64,000 bases of DNA from CAYFUR01 sp964346275 (GCA_964346275.1 CAYFUR010000001.1:1-64000), one strand, 5' to 3'. Shown: positions 17,573-26,896, counted from the stretch's first letter. Program-made: numbers and translations. Notes: generated by a model not told the origin, from the sequence alone.

Positions 17573-18987
17573 GGAGTCACGCCTGGCCGAGCCAGAACGA
17601 CGTATGTGCCGTCGTCATATTGGGTTGTAAATTCCTCGGAGTTGAGGCGCTCGAAGACGGCTTCCCGCTCCGCTTTCTTCTCCTCGCCGGCCAGGTTGGC
17701 AATGGATCCGGCCCGGCTGATGAAAACATAGTCCACCCGATCCAGGTTGGCCAGCCGCAATCCGAGAAGCGTTTCCCGGTTGGGCACCTGGCAATAAAGA
17801 TCCCAGGCCGCGGCCATGCTGGCCTCATCCGGCAGAGAACGGGCGATTTCCCGCGCCTGTCGATGATAATCCGTCACTTGGAAGGGGCGGAACGTATAGT
17901 TATCCGTTCTGGTGGGCAGAAAAAAAGAAATCGCGCCCGTGAGGAAGAGCAGGGCCGCCAGGATCAGTGAGGCTTGCTGGCGGCGATTGGGAACTCGATC
18001 AAGGAGCCAGGCGCTGCCGCGGATGGCGGCATAAAAAAAGAACGGCATGGCCGCGTAGCTGTAATAATAACCGAGTTTCCCGACGATGGGATCCCCCGTG
18101 CTCATGAAAAACCAGGCGCCGATGATCCCAATCCAGATGGTTCGCCAATCGATCAGGGCCAGGAAACCGACCGACGCAAAGAGGGCGATCAATGTGGGAT
18201 CAAACAGGCGCCCGGCGATGGCAAGGGGACCGGCTTGGAGGAGATCGAAGCGAGAGCCGGGATTCACGTTTGCCTCGTGGAAGGCTTCCATCCCGGAGAC
18301 ACGCATCATGAGAAAGGCGAAGCCGGTCCAGGCAACGCCTGCCGCCATGCTCCAAATGCCCCAGCGTCTCCGCGCGGGATCTTTCTCGAGAAATTGTGCC
18401 GCTCCCAGGAGGAATACGTATCCCCCCAGGTCTTCCTTTACGGAAACGACCCAGAGCAGCCCAATCGCATACCACCAGGGCCTTTGGCTCTCCAGGGCCC
18501 AGAACGCCGTGAACCATCCGGCAAAGACAAGTATCTCCGGGTGCTGGGCGAGATGGATGGATGTGATAAAGTGATTGGTTGCGTAAAGAAGTGCAAACGA
18601 GAGGGCCAGGATTCGGCTGCCGGTGACTCGTAGGGCGAGAAGTCCGAGGGGGACGACCGCGGCGGCGGCGAAAAAGGCGTAGAAGCTCAGGAGCGTCATC
18701 ACATGGTCCGCCAGCGTATAAAGCGCCATGATCAGGAGAAAGACCGGACGAAAATGGATCCCAAAGTAGTTTCCCTCTACCGTGGGAGCTAACGGATGGC
18801 GAAGAAAGCCGGTGTCGTGGAGATAGCTGGAAAGAGCGGAGTTCATCACGCCCACGTCGGCCAGGTAAACACGGTGGGATGCCCACTGGCTCCAGGAGAT
18901 CCACTGGTAGAAGCCGAATGAGGCCAGGGCCAGCGCGAACAGGATCCAGGGAAATGCGCGCCGCCAGTTTTCTCGTTTGGATGCCAT
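17569..18987 (-). CDS. DUF2079-like polytopic membrane protein
   Basis: The product is 472 residues from the ATG at 18987 (MASKRENWRRAF); GGAG lies four bases upstream. It has about ten membrane helices. Features shared with the DUF2079 group include DVGVMNSALSSYLHDTG near the N-terminus, GNYFGIHFRPVFLLIMALY, HLAQHPEILVFAGWF and WVVSVKEDLGGYVF. The fold is GT-C-like, but no enzyme activity is established for the family. It is coupled to the following GT-C-like gene by a 4-base overlap, which suggests joint work on an envelope glycoconjugate. Confidence 0.78.
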   Translation of the reverse strand: MASKRENWRRAFPWILFALALASFGFYQWISWSQWASHRVYLADVGVMNSALSSYLHDTGFLRHPLAPTVEGNYFGIHFRPVFLLIMALYTLADHVMTLLSFYAFFAAAAVVPLGLLALRVTGSRILALSFALLYATNHFITSIHLAQHPEILVFAGWFTAFWALESQRPWWYAIGLLWVVSVKEDLGGYVFLLGAAQFLEKDPARRRWGIWSMAAGVAWTGFAFLMMRVSGMEAFHEANVNPGSRFDLLQAGPLAIAGRLFDPTLIALFASVGFLALIDWRTIWIGIIGAWFFMSTGDPIVGKLGYYYSYAAMPFFFYAAIRGSAWLLDRVPNRRQQASLILAALLFLTGAISFFLPTRTDNYTFRPFQVTDYHRQAREIARSLPDEASMAAAWDLYCQVPNRETLLGLRLANLDRVDYVFISRAGSIANLAGEEKKAEREAVFERLNSEEFTTQYDDGTYVVLARPGVTP

Positions 18988-19254
18988 GGTGCTCCGTCGA
19001 GGAAAAGCTCTCTCTGCCCTGTGGGTATGTTGTAAGGAGGGGTGTGGCACAAGGCGAGATTAGCCTGCCCCCTGCGCCACTTGGTTGACTCTTTGAACTG
19101 ACTTCATGATCGCGCTTGACCCTTTCTCCGGGAATTGCAACATCACGTGCGGTCGAAAGGGATCCCTCCATCCTTCGACTCAGTGGCATTTGCTGAAATC
19201 CATGCTTTTTCAAAGAGCCGAAGACTGACAGGAAGGACATCAAGAACAGAGACT

Positions 19255-20376
19255 ATGGCATCTGTTACATTAACCAACATTTTCAAATACTATCCGGGGT
19301 CGAAAGAACCCGCTGTTTGCGATGTAAGCCTCGAGGTTCAGGACCGGGAATTCCTGGTCCTCGTGGGACCGTCCGGCTGTGGCAAGTCGACCACTCTTCG
19401 CATGGTGGCCGGCTTGGAAGATATTACCGACGGCACCATTCAGATCGAAGACCGGACGGTGAACGATGTCCCTCCGAAAGACCGCGACATCGCCATGGTC
19501 TTTCAGAATTACGCGCTCTACCCCCACATGACTGTCTATAAGAACATGGCTTTCGGCTTGAAACTGCGCAAGTTCAAGAAAGATGAAATTCACCAGCGGG
19601 TCATGGAAGCGGCAAAACTTCTCAGCATTGAGGATTACCTCGACCGCAAACCGAAGGCCCTTTCCGGTGGCCAGCGCCAGCGAGTCGCGGTGGGCCGCGC
19701 CATTGTCCGCAAACCCAAAGTTTTCTTGTTTGACGAGCCTCTCTCCAACCTGGATGCCAAGCTTCGCGTCCAGATGCGCAATGAGATTTCCAAACTCCAT
19801 GCCCGTCTCCAAACGACGATGATCTATGTCACCCACGACCAGGTTGAGGCGATGACCATGGGCGATCGCATCGTGGTGATGAAGGATGGCCTTATCCAAC
19901 AGGTCGATGATCCGATTACTCTCTACGACCTTCCCGCCAATAAGTTTGTTGCGGGCTTCATTGGCTCACCTCCGATGAATTTCCTTCAGGGGTCGCTGGA
20001 AGAAGAGGATGGAAGGTTGTTCTTCAATGAAGGGAGCGCCCGCCTCGAAGTTCCCCAGGAGAAAGCCGCTCTGCTGCGCGAGGCGAATATCGACAAGAAC
20101 GATGTCACTTGTGGCATCCGCCCCGAAGATTTTTACGATCCCGAGTTCGTCCGCACGGACGACCGCGATCTCGTGCAGCCAGTTATGGCGACGGTGGAAA
20201 TCATCGAACCCATGGGCGCCGAGACGTATCTCTACCTGACCACGGACAAGTCCCCCTTCATTGCCCGCGTTGACTCTCACGTCCAGGCGGAAATCGACGA
20301 GAAGAAGGAACTCGTGGCGAACATGAAGAAGGCCCACTTCTTTGAAGCGGGCGAGCTGGGACGGCGCGTCACCTGA
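19255..20376 (+). CDS. ABC transporter ATP-binding protein, sugar-type (UgpC/MsmK/MalK-like)
   Basis: The product is 373 residues. Walker A is GPSGCGKSTT (residues 38-47), the Q-loop is VFQNYALYPHMTVYKNMAFG, the signature LSGGQRQRVA, Walker B VFLFDEPLSNLDAK and the H-loop YVTHDQVEAMTMGDRI. After residue ~240 it has the OB/TOBE regulatory domain of the CUT1 sugar family (GFIGSPPMNFLQG, GIRPEDF). Such ATPases can serve several sugar permeases at once. No permease or binding protein is adjacent, so its partners must be elsewhere. The ATG at 19255 matches the usual MASVTL start; the upstream open frame is not coding. Confidence 0.93.
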   Translation: MASVTLTNIFKYYPGSKEPAVCDVSLEVQDREFLVLVGPSGCGKSTTLRMVAGLEDITDGTIQIEDRTVNDVPPKDRDIAMVFQNYALYPHMTVYKNMAFGLKLRKFKKDEIHQRVMEAAKLLSIEDYLDRKPKALSGGQRQRVAVGRAIVRKPKVFLFDEPLSNLDAKLRVQMRNEISKLHARLQTTMIYVTHDQVEAMTMGDRIVVMKDGLIQQVDDPITLYDLPANKFVAGFIGSPPMNFLQGSLEEEDGRLFFNEGSARLEVPQEKAALLREANIDKNDVTCGIRPEDFYDPEFVRTDDRDLVQPVMATVEIIEPMGAETYLYLTTDKSPFIARVDSHVQAEIDEKKELVANMKKAHFFEAGELGRRVT

Positions 20377-20404
20377 TCGCCGCTTTTGTTTGGCAGCCTT
20401 TTGC

Positions 20405-20437
20405 AAGCGCCGGTTCGGTCATTCCGAATCGGCGCTT
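20405..20437. terminator. Long hairpin terminator with the lepB stop codon in its loop
   Basis: A 14-bp stem, with one mismatch, pairs 20405-20418 (aagcgccggttcgg) with 20424-20437 (ccgaatcggcgctt). The loop is tcatt, and TCA in it is the reverse complement of the lepB stop. On the plus strand the stem is followed by cttccttt, so it ends the ABC ATPase transcript. On the minus strand it covers the very end of lepB. Confidence 0.8.
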
Positions 20438-21384
20438 CTTCCTTTGTCGAGAAACCCCGCCGCGCCCAGAGGGAAATAGCGCAAAATGGCTTTTCCTCTC
20501 AGATGATTCAGCGGAACATCTCCCCAATACCGGCCATCTGATGAGGAATTGGCATTGTCGCCGAGCATCAGGACCCCGTCCTCAGTCACTTCTTCCACAT
20601 TGAAGGGATCATTTGGCGAAGGCATAAGCGAGCGTTTCCGCGGGTAATGGATCAGGTCTCCCAGAACGCCGTTTCGCAAGGGGTCTCCGTCGAAGAGAAT
20701 CGGCTTAGGGAGGAGATGAACCTCCCTGCCGCCCCAACGCTCCGAATAGCGGTTGGGATCTCCGATTCCGAAGATTTCCAACTCCACGGGCTGAATCGTC
20801 ACCGTCTCGTCAGGCAGGCCAATCACCCGTTTGATATAGACAGGCTTGTCAACCTCCCATGACTGATTGCGGCCCGGCCGGTATGGAACCTTGAAGACCG
20901 CAATGTCCGCCCGATCCGGTTCCGAGAACCAATAGGCGAACTTGTTGACGATGATCATATCACTCCGCCGGTGGCTTTCCGATACAAGGCGGACGACCTC
21001 GCGCCGGGATACATCGGTGAGGAAGATCTGGTCCTTGTAAGTGGCATCCTCGTTCATGAGGAAGATTTGCAGGAGTTCGTCGGACCTTCGGGGGAATGCA
21101 TAGATGACGTCTTTGACTCCGTCTCCGTCGTAATCCTCCATGGCCACTTCCCCTGCCTTGTCGCCGATCAGGGTGGGCGTCATCGAGCCCGTGGGGATGA
21201 TAAAGAGTTCGAACACGTAGGTCCGGATGAACATCGCGAGGAGAAACGCGAAAACCAGCGCATCGAGATAGCCTCGGCTGCGCTGAAGAAAAGTCAGTCC
21301 GTCCGGGGGCGGGGCGGCCTTTTGCTGTTTCTTCTCTTCCAGGCGTTCCCGAGTTGTTTTCGATTTCTTCTTGTCGTCTGCCAC
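20419..21384 (-). CDS. lepB: Signal peptidase I with a large insert between the catalytic boxes
   Basis: This enzyme cleaves signal peptides at the outer face of the cytoplasmic membrane. The product is 321 residues from a GTG at 21384, which has GAGGG five bases upstream. A charged cytoplasmic tail (1-35) is followed by one membrane helix (40-60). The nucleophile is Ser67 in IIPTGSMTPTL, the general base is Lys185 in VYIKRVIGLPDE, and the C-terminal box is GDNANSSSDGRYWG. Ser and Lys are 118 residues apart, against 55 in E. coli LepB (Ser90, Lys145). Much of the difference is an insert at about 77-141 that includes an EF-hand-like DYDGDGVKD. The gene lies 98 bp after glgP on the same strand. 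Confidence 0.93.
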   Translation of the reverse strand: MADDKKKSKTTRERLEEKKQQKAAPPPDGLTFLQRSRGYLDALVFAFLLAMFIRTYVFELFIIPTGSMTPTLIGDKAGEVAMEDYDGDGVKDVIYAFPRRSDELLQIFLMNEDATYKDQIFLTDVSRREVVRLVSESHRRSDMIIVNKFAYWFSEPDRADIAVFKVPYRPGRNQSWEVDKPVYIKRVIGLPDETVTIQPVELEIFGIGDPNRYSERWGGREVHLLPKPILFDGDPLRNGVLGDLIHYPRKRSLMPSPNDPFNVEEVTEDGVLMLGDNANSSSDGRYWGDVPLNHLRGKAILRYFPLGAAGFLDKGRSADSE

Positions 21385-21420
21385 AAAGTCCCTCTCTGAG
21401 TTCAGCGTGCACCCGGAACA

Positions 21421-21450
21421 GATTGGCGCCCCTGTCAAGAGGCGCCAATC
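21421..21450 (-). repeat. Perfect 10-bp inverted repeat between glgP and lepB
   Basis: gattggcgcc (21421-21430) pairs with ggcgccaatc (21441-21450) around a 10-base loop. On the minus strand it lies 33 bases after the glgP stop and is followed by tctgttcc, which is not a strong U-tract. It may be a partial terminator or a stabilising stem in a glgP-lepB message. Confidence 0.6.
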
Positions 21451-21482
21451 GGAAAAACGGTGCAGAAGGGATGAAGCCGAAA

Positions 21483-24146
21483 TTACTTGATCGAGGTTTC
21501 CGTGAGAGCCCAGCGAACCAGGCCAAGCTCCTGGGGATGGAACAGGTCAGGATAGTTGGGAATCACGCGAACTGTGAAGCCATGTTCTCCCGATTCTCCC
21601 ATGGAGAACGCTCCCTTGTAGTAATGGACTGTCTCCCCGTTGTTATCTTCCTCGCCTTCCAGTTTCATGGGAAAGCGATTCACACCGGGCAGGTGTCCAT
21701 TGCCCTGCGTGAGTTCTTCGGCGTAAATCTCGACGATGACTTCTTCCGGCTTCAATTCGCCCAGGATCACCTCGGCCTGCACGTTGATTTGATCCTTGAC
21801 CGGCGTGCTGTACATATCGGTGCCCGAGGGCATTTCCGACATCACCTTGGCGCTGCAACGGATCTGATTCCAATGTCTCCGCAGCTCTTCCTTGCGGCGC
21901 GACGACTCGATCGCCTTTGCGTAATTGTTGCCGATGAGTTCCAGGTAGCGCCGGGATCCCTTCAGGTAATACCGGTCGGTATACTGAGTGACCATGCGAT
22001 CCGTGTTGAAGACAGGACCGACGGTCTTCATCGCCTCTTTCACGCGGGTGAGCCAGTGGCGCGGCACTCCGTTCTCATCGCGTTCGTAGAAGAGCGGGGC
22101 CACTTCGTTTTCCAGGAGGCGGTAAAGCTGCTCGGCATCTTCCGCGTCCTGCTTCGCCTGGTCTTCATAGCGTTTTTCGAAGCCAAAAGCCCAGCCGATG
22201 TCCGGGTTCATTTTGTAGGCTTCCGGCCACCATCCATCGAGAATGGAACAGTTCATACCGCCATTGAGAGGCACCTTCATGCCAGAGGTTCCGGAGGCCT
22301 CATTGGGACGGCGGGGGTTGTTGAGCCAGAGGTCCACGCCGCTGGTCAGCCGGCGCCCGATGCTCATATCGTAATTCTCGAGGAAAACGAGCCGGTTCCG
22401 GAAAGGTGGCTGCTTGGAATATTCAATAATGTGGCGGATGAATTCCTGGCCGGGTTTATCGGCTGGGTGGGCTTTTCCGGCAAAGACCATCTGGATCGGG
22501 CGCTCCGGGTGGCTCATGATGCGGGCCAGGCGGTCAGGATCCTGGAACACCAGTGTTGCGCGCTTGTAGGTGGCAAAGCGGCGCGCGAACCCGATGGTCA
22601 GCGCATCGGCGGAGAAGACCTGGTTCAGCTTTTCGATCTCATCGGGCATCTCGCCAAATCGCTGGTACTGGCGGCGGAGGCGATCGTGAATGAATTCGAT
22701 CAAGTCCTCCTTGAGATGGCTCATCACACTCCAGAGTTCCTCGTCGGGAATGGACTCGATGGCCTCTTCCCAAAGATCCGGATGGATGATGCGTTCGCGC
22801 CAGCTCGTGCCCACATGCTTGTCGAAAAGATCCTGCACGGGGAAACTCATCCATGTGCGCGTATGCACGCCGTTTGTGATATAGTCGATGGGCGTTTCAG
22901 AACTCGGCACATCGTGCCAGAAGGGGGACATCATCTCCTTGGAGACTTCGCCGTGGAGCTTGGAGACGCCATTGGCCATGGCGGAGAAGTGCAGGGCGAG
23001 AATGGTCATGGAGAAGAGCTGCTGGCCGTCGGGCATGGGCTCGATGCCGAAGTGGAGAAAGTCCGATCGGGAGATCGCCATGGTTTCATAGTAGCCACGG
23101 AAGTATTTATCCATCAGGCCGAGAGGAAAGCGGTCGTGGCCCGCCGGCACCGGGGTGTGCGTGGTAAAGATCGACGAGGCGCGGATCACCTCCGTGGCCT
23201 CCTCGATGCTCAGCTCTTCTTCCTCCATGTAGTTGCGGAGACGTTCCAGGCTCAGGAAAGCGGCGTGCCCCTCATTCATGTGGAACATGGTGGGCATCTG
23301 GTCGAGGGTGCCGGCTTCCTTGAGGGCTTTCAGGACCTTGATGCCGCCCATGCCCAGCAGAACTTCCTGCTGGATGCGCATTTCCTGGTCGCCGCCATAC
23401 AGGCGCGACGTCAGATGGCGGTCTCCCTCCAGATTCTCGCTCAGGTCCGTATCCATCATATAGATGGGAATGCGGCCGACATGGATGACCCAGACTTTTG
23501 CCGTGACAAGGCGCCCGGGGTACTCGACACGAATCTTGATTTCCTTGCCGTCCTGGTCGGTTACTTCCTCAACAGGGAGTTCCTCCCACTTCTGGGATTC
23601 GTAGTGAGGAATCTGGTTTCCGTTCTGGTCGATGAGTTGCTGGAAATAGCCGTCTCTGTAAAGCAGCCCAACGGCGACCATGGGAATGCCCAAGTCCGAG
23701 GCGGATTTGCAATGATCACCGGCCAGGACGCCCAAGCCTCCAGAATAAGTCTGGAAAATCTCGTGCAGGCCGTATTCAGCGGAGAAGTAAGCGATCAAGG
23801 TGTCCTTGGACTTGTCGCCGTGATGCTGTGACCACCAGCTCTTGTCCGCGCTCATGTATTCGTCATAGAAACTCATCACTTCGCGGTAGCGCTTGAGGAC
23901 GTTTTTGTCCCGGGCCGCTTCGTCAAGCTGGTGCTGGCTGACATTGCGCAGGAAGCGAACAGCATTTCCCCGGGCCTGGACCCAGGTTTCTTCGTCAATC
24001 ATGCGAAAAAGAGCGCGGGCCTTCGGATTCCAGGTCCACCAGAGGTTGCGGGACAGTTCGCGCAGGCCCTTCAGCTCTTCAGGGATATTCGGGTAGAAGT
24101 GAACTTTGCCGAGGAACGATTCCGGAATCGATTCTCTCATTTCCAT
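21483..24146 (-). CDS. glgP: Alpha-glucan (glycogen/maltodextrin) phosphorylase, short GT35 form
   Basis: The enzyme releases glucose-1-phosphate from alpha-1,4-glucans with PLP. The product is 887 residues from the ATG at 24146, which has AAAGG upstream; an ATG eight codons earlier is less likely. It belongs to the divergent GlgP group that starts with a DUF3417-like region (ELSRNLWWTWNPKARALFRMID). Motifs include AYFSAEYGLHE, SGGLGVLAGDH, FHMNEGHAAF, TTHTPVPAGHDRF, and the PLP-lysine region EASGTSGMKVPLNGG with DGWWPEAY. Together with pgi, gap and tpiA it supports glycogen use. A terminator separates it from the aminotransferase gene upstream. Confidence 0.95.
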   Translation of the reverse strand: MEMRESIPESFLGKVHFYPNIPEELKGLRELSRNLWWTWNPKARALFRMIDEETWVQARGNAVRFLRNVSQHQLDEAARDKNVLKRYREVMSFYDEYMSADKSWWSQHHGDKSKDTLIAYFSAEYGLHEIFQTYSGGLGVLAGDHCKSASDLGIPMVAVGLLYRDGYFQQLIDQNGNQIPHYESQKWEELPVEEVTDQDGKEIKIRVEYPGRLVTAKVWVIHVGRIPIYMMDTDLSENLEGDRHLTSRLYGGDQEMRIQQEVLLGMGGIKVLKALKEAGTLDQMPTMFHMNEGHAAFLSLERLRNYMEEEELSIEEATEVIRASSIFTTHTPVPAGHDRFPLGLMDKYFRGYYETMAISRSDFLHFGIEPMPDGQQLFSMTILALHFSAMANGVSKLHGEVSKEMMSPFWHDVPSSETPIDYITNGVHTRTWMSFPVQDLFDKHVGTSWRERIIHPDLWEEAIESIPDEELWSVMSHLKEDLIEFIHDRLRRQYQRFGEMPDEIEKLNQVFSADALTIGFARRFATYKRATLVFQDPDRLARIMSHPERPIQMVFAGKAHPADKPGQEFIRHIIEYSKQPPFRNRLVFLENYDMSIGRRLTSGVDLWLNNPRRPNEASGTSGMKVPLNGGMNCSILDGWWPEAYKMNPDIGWAFGFEKRYEDQAKQDAEDAEQLYRLLENEVAPLFYERDENGVPRHWLTRVKEAMKTVGPVFNTDRMVTQYTDRYYLKGSRRYLELIGNNYAKAIESSRRKEELRRHWNQIRCSAKVMSEMPSGTDMYSTPVKDQINVQAEVILGELKPEEVIVEIYAEELTQGNGHLPGVNRFPMKLEGEEDNNGETVHYYKGAFSMGESGEHGFTVRVIPNYPDLFHPQELGLVRWALTETSIK

Positions 24147-24329
24147 GGATGCCTTTCTGTTCAAAAACATGCGGCTTGCTCAAAGTTTGCACGCCTTGCA
24201 TTCGGTGGCTTCAAAACCGCCGCGGATATTGCGGGCAATGGGGAAGACACTCAAATGTTTTTCCTCTTTTTGCTGCAATCTCTTAAGGTAAAGCCCCGAA
24301 TCCCTTTTATAAGCGCAAAGGTATGCATG

Positions 24330-24357
24330 AAAAAAGGACCGGACATCCGCCCGGCCC
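24330..24357 (-). terminator. Intrinsic terminator after the aminotransferase gene
   Basis: On the minus strand gggccgg (24351-24357) pairs with ccggtcc (24336-24342), with one G-U pair, and is followed by TTTTTT. It lies about 33 bases after the stop codon. Confidence 0.85.
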
Positions 24358-24389
24358 CCATGTTGTTCGTCATTTGAGGACGGGGAGCA

Positions 24390-25601
24390 TCAGTCCGCCG
24401 GGATCAATTCCTTGATGGGTTCGTTGTCACGAGTGAAGACTTCCGCCGCGGACCAGCCCTTCTCGGGATCGTAGGCCCGCAGGACCTCCATGGCACCGGC
24501 AACCCCGCGGCCGAGAACGACATCGTGGCCAGCAGCGAGCAGTCCCATCTCGATGGCGCTGACGATCGTCACCACATCGAAAATGTTGTAGTAGCCCAGG
24601 GCTGCGAAGCGGAAAATCTTGCCCTTCATGTGATCCTGGCCCCCGGCAATCGTGATGCCGCGGGACTTAAGCTGCTTGTTAAACGCGCTGTATTCGATCC
24701 CATCGGGCACATTCACCGCTGTCACGACAACCGAGGGGCGCTCGCTGAAGAGCGAAAGACCCAGATCCACCATGGCCTTGCGGGAGGCGCGGGACAGAAC
24801 GCGGTGGCGCGCCCAGTTCTCCTCCATGCCCTCCTCGAGAATCATGTCCAGGGCTTCTTCCAGCGCATAGAACATATTCACGGCCGGTGTGAACGGCGTG
24901 TCGTTCTTGCCGATGGATTTCAGATAAGCGCGAAGATCGAAATAGAACGTCGGGCACTTGGCGCTCTCCATGAGCTTCTCCGCCTTTGGGCTGACGGAGG
25001 CGAATCCGAGACCCGGCGGCATCATCAGGGCCTTCTGGGAGCCAGTGCAGACCATATCGATCTTCCAATCGTCCTGGGGCAGTTCCTCCGCGGCAAAGGA
25101 GGACACGCAATCCACGATGGAAATCGCGTCGGTCTTGCTGACGATTTCGCCCAGCTTCTTGATATCCGAGACGGTGCCCGTGGATGTTTCCGTCTGGGTG
25201 ACGACCACAGCGCGCGTGTCGGGATTCTCCTTGAGAGTCTTTTCGAGGAGATCCATGTCCAGCGGCTTGCCCCAGTCGATGGAAAGCTCGATGACATTCA
25301 TGCCGTAGGCGTTTCCGACTTTGACCCAGCGCTCGCCGAATTTGCCTGCGTTATAGACAATCACTTTATCACCGGGGGAGCAGGTGGAGACCATGGCGGC
25401 CTCGACCGCACCGGTGCCGGAGCTGGCGGTGATGGCGATGGGGTGGCTTGTTTTGTAAACCTTTTTCAGCTTTTCCTGGCACCGTGCAAAGATGGGCGGG
25501 AAGTCCGCGCTCCGGTGGTGGATTGTGGGCCTGGCTCCGGCGAGAAGCACTTCCGCGGGAACCTCCGTCGGACCGGGGGAAAAGATGTAGTTTTTCTTCA
25601 T
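24390..25601 (-). CDS. Class V PLP aminotransferase (alanine/serine-glyoxylate type)
   Basis: The product is 403 residues with the family start YIFSPGPTEVPAEVL. It has the cofactor loop ASSGTGAVEAAM, DCVSSFAAEELP (Asp near the PLP pyridine), the PLP-binding Lys in CTGSQKALMMPPGLGF, and the C-terminal FRFAALGYYN. Relatives include serine-glyoxylate and alanine-glyoxylate aminotransferases and the phosphoserine aminotransferases of some lineages. In those lineages the gene often sits next to serA, but here it does not. Its exact substrate is therefore open. GAAGG lies about 9 bases before the ATG, and a terminator follows. Confidence 0.9.
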   Translation of the reverse strand: MKKNYIFSPGPTEVPAEVLLAGARPTIHHRSADFPPIFARCQEKLKKVYKTSHPIAITASSGTGAVEAAMVSTCSPGDKVIVYNAGKFGERWVKVGNAYGMNVIELSIDWGKPLDMDLLEKTLKENPDTRAVVVTQTETSTGTVSDIKKLGEIVSKTDAISIVDCVSSFAAEELPQDDWKIDMVCTGSQKALMMPPGLGFASVSPKAEKLMESAKCPTFYFDLRAYLKSIGKNDTPFTPAVNMFYALEEALDMILEEGMEENWARHRVLSRASRKAMVDLGLSLFSERPSVVVTAVNVPDGIEYSAFNKQLKSRGITIAGGQDHMKGKIFRFAALGYYNIFDVVTIVSAIEMGLLAAGHDVVLGRGVAGAMEVLRAYDPEKGWSAAEVFTRDNEPIKELIPAD

Positions 25602-25681
25602 ATTGTCGACCTTCAGAAAAGAGTTACCGGCGCTTGCTCTTCAGCCATGGCGCCGCAGGCTGCTTTGTGCCGGGGAGAGAA

Positions 25682-26869
25682 TCACTTCTGACCGCCGGAT
25701 AGCAAGGGAACAATGCCGGCGGCACGAAGAAGCTCTTTCTTGCTGTCCGACCCGACGATGCCCGTGGTGCGCTGGTTGGTCGCTCCAACATCGCTGACGT
25801 TGAGAAGTGTTTCGAGGGAGGGAGACTCTTTCCGCGTATCGTACTGCCAGAAGTTCTCCACTCCGGTGCCGGACTGGTTGATTTCGATGACGATCAGGGT
25901 GCCATCGCCGGAACCGATGACTCCGGCGAAGTTGTCGTTATCACCGATCACCGTTTTTTCGCCGGTGATAAAGTTGTAGTAGGAGGCTTCGCCGTTGGTC
26001 TTCAGGTAGGCGACATGCTGATCCGATATCCCGGCGGCGAAAACATCTTCCGCCTCAATCGTTGTTCCCGCAAAATCGTCCAGCGGCGTATAGGCGATCA
26101 GCTCTCCCTGGTCGATCACGACGGAGAAGGCTCCGTCGAACGCGAAGGAGACCGCCGCATCCTGTTGCGACCGGCGGTGGATTAGATCCCCCTCGCGCGA
26201 CCCACCAACGAAGGCGTACACGTCCAGGTCATTCTGCATATACATCTCATTGATGAGTTCTTCCCGGGCGAAAGAGGAGTTGGATACGGTGGTGAAGAAT
26301 TCGATGCTTTCGATGCGAATCTCCCATTCCGGGCTGATACTGCCCTGGTTGGGGACAGAGAGGAGGTCGATGAAGAGATGGAAGTCGGTTTCCTGCTCAA
26401 GGAGCGTGCGATCGAATTGCACGGAGGCGACGCCATCACCCTGGGCCAGTTGCTGGAAGCGATTGTTGGTGATGCCGCCGATGGCGTATTGCCCGAAGTC
26501 CGCGGTGTTCATGCGCAGGCGAATTTCCGGCGCCGGGCCGGGCTCGCCGTTGCTGAATGTGAAATGAACACGGAATCCGGCCAGGTTGCCGGGAAGGGAA
26601 TCGGAGGCGGGTGGAACGGTTTGAACCGGGCCCTCGATCCAGCCAAAGCTGAAGTCCGGCTCATCGGCATTGGGTTGGAGAACCCATTCCTCTCCAACCA
26701 GGTTCGCCCGGATCGCGGCGAAGGGCTCTAGAGTCCCACTGGAGAAAAACCAGTCGCCAAGGGGCAGTTCATCGCTGCCTGCCGTCGATTTTTGAGCCGA
26801 GAGCGGGTTGTTTGCAAGGATCAGGATCGCCAGCGCCAGCAGGCCGCCGAGGACTCGGTGCGGATTCAT
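25682..26869 (-). CDS. Secreted protein of unknown function
   Basis: The product is 395 residues from the ATG at 26869, with AGGAG seven bases upstream. Residues 1-26 are a signal peptide (basic start, LLALAILILA core, LSAQ end). The N-terminal half looks like an all-beta carbohydrate-binding-type sandwich (GFRVHFTFSNGEPGPAPEIRLR, FHLFIDLLSVPN, WEIRIESIEFF). The C-terminal half contains repeated short strands that may form a propeller or a second sandwich (ISDQHVAYLKTNG, GVIGSGDGTLIVIEI). No catalytic motif was recognised. It is 80 bp upstream of the aminotransferase gene on the same strand, and the ilvD terminator isolates it upstream. Confidence 0.78.
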   Translation of the reverse strand: MNPHRVLGGLLALAILILANNPLSAQKSTAGSDELPLGDWFFSSGTLEPFAAIRANLVGEEWVLQPNADEPDFSFGWIEGPVQTVPPASDSLPGNLAGFRVHFTFSNGEPGPAPEIRLRMNTADFGQYAIGGITNNRFQQLAQGDGVASVQFDRTLLEQETDFHLFIDLLSVPNQGSISPEWEIRIESIEFFTTVSNSSFAREELINEMYMQNDLDVYAFVGGSREGDLIHRRSQQDAAVSFAFDGAFSVVIDQGELIAYTPLDDFAGTTIEAEDVFAAGISDQHVAYLKTNGEASYYNFITGEKTVIGDNDNFAGVIGSGDGTLIVIEINQSGTGVENFWQYDTRKESPSLETLLNVSDVGATNQRTTGIVGSDSKKELLRAAGIVPLLSGGQK

Positions 26870-26896
26870 GGGGGTACTCCTCTCCCTGATGGGTAT

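Noticed and set aside
16340..17731. 463-residue plus-strand frame antisense to the two membrane-protein genes
   Set aside because: It is unusually polar and repetitive, as expected for the antisense of hydrophobic helices; no motif was seen.
21354..23831. 825-residue open frame on the plus strand, antisense to lepB and glgP
   Set aside because: It lies over two genes with unmistakable catalytic motifs and follows their codon phase. No domain was recognised and no ribosome site supports it.
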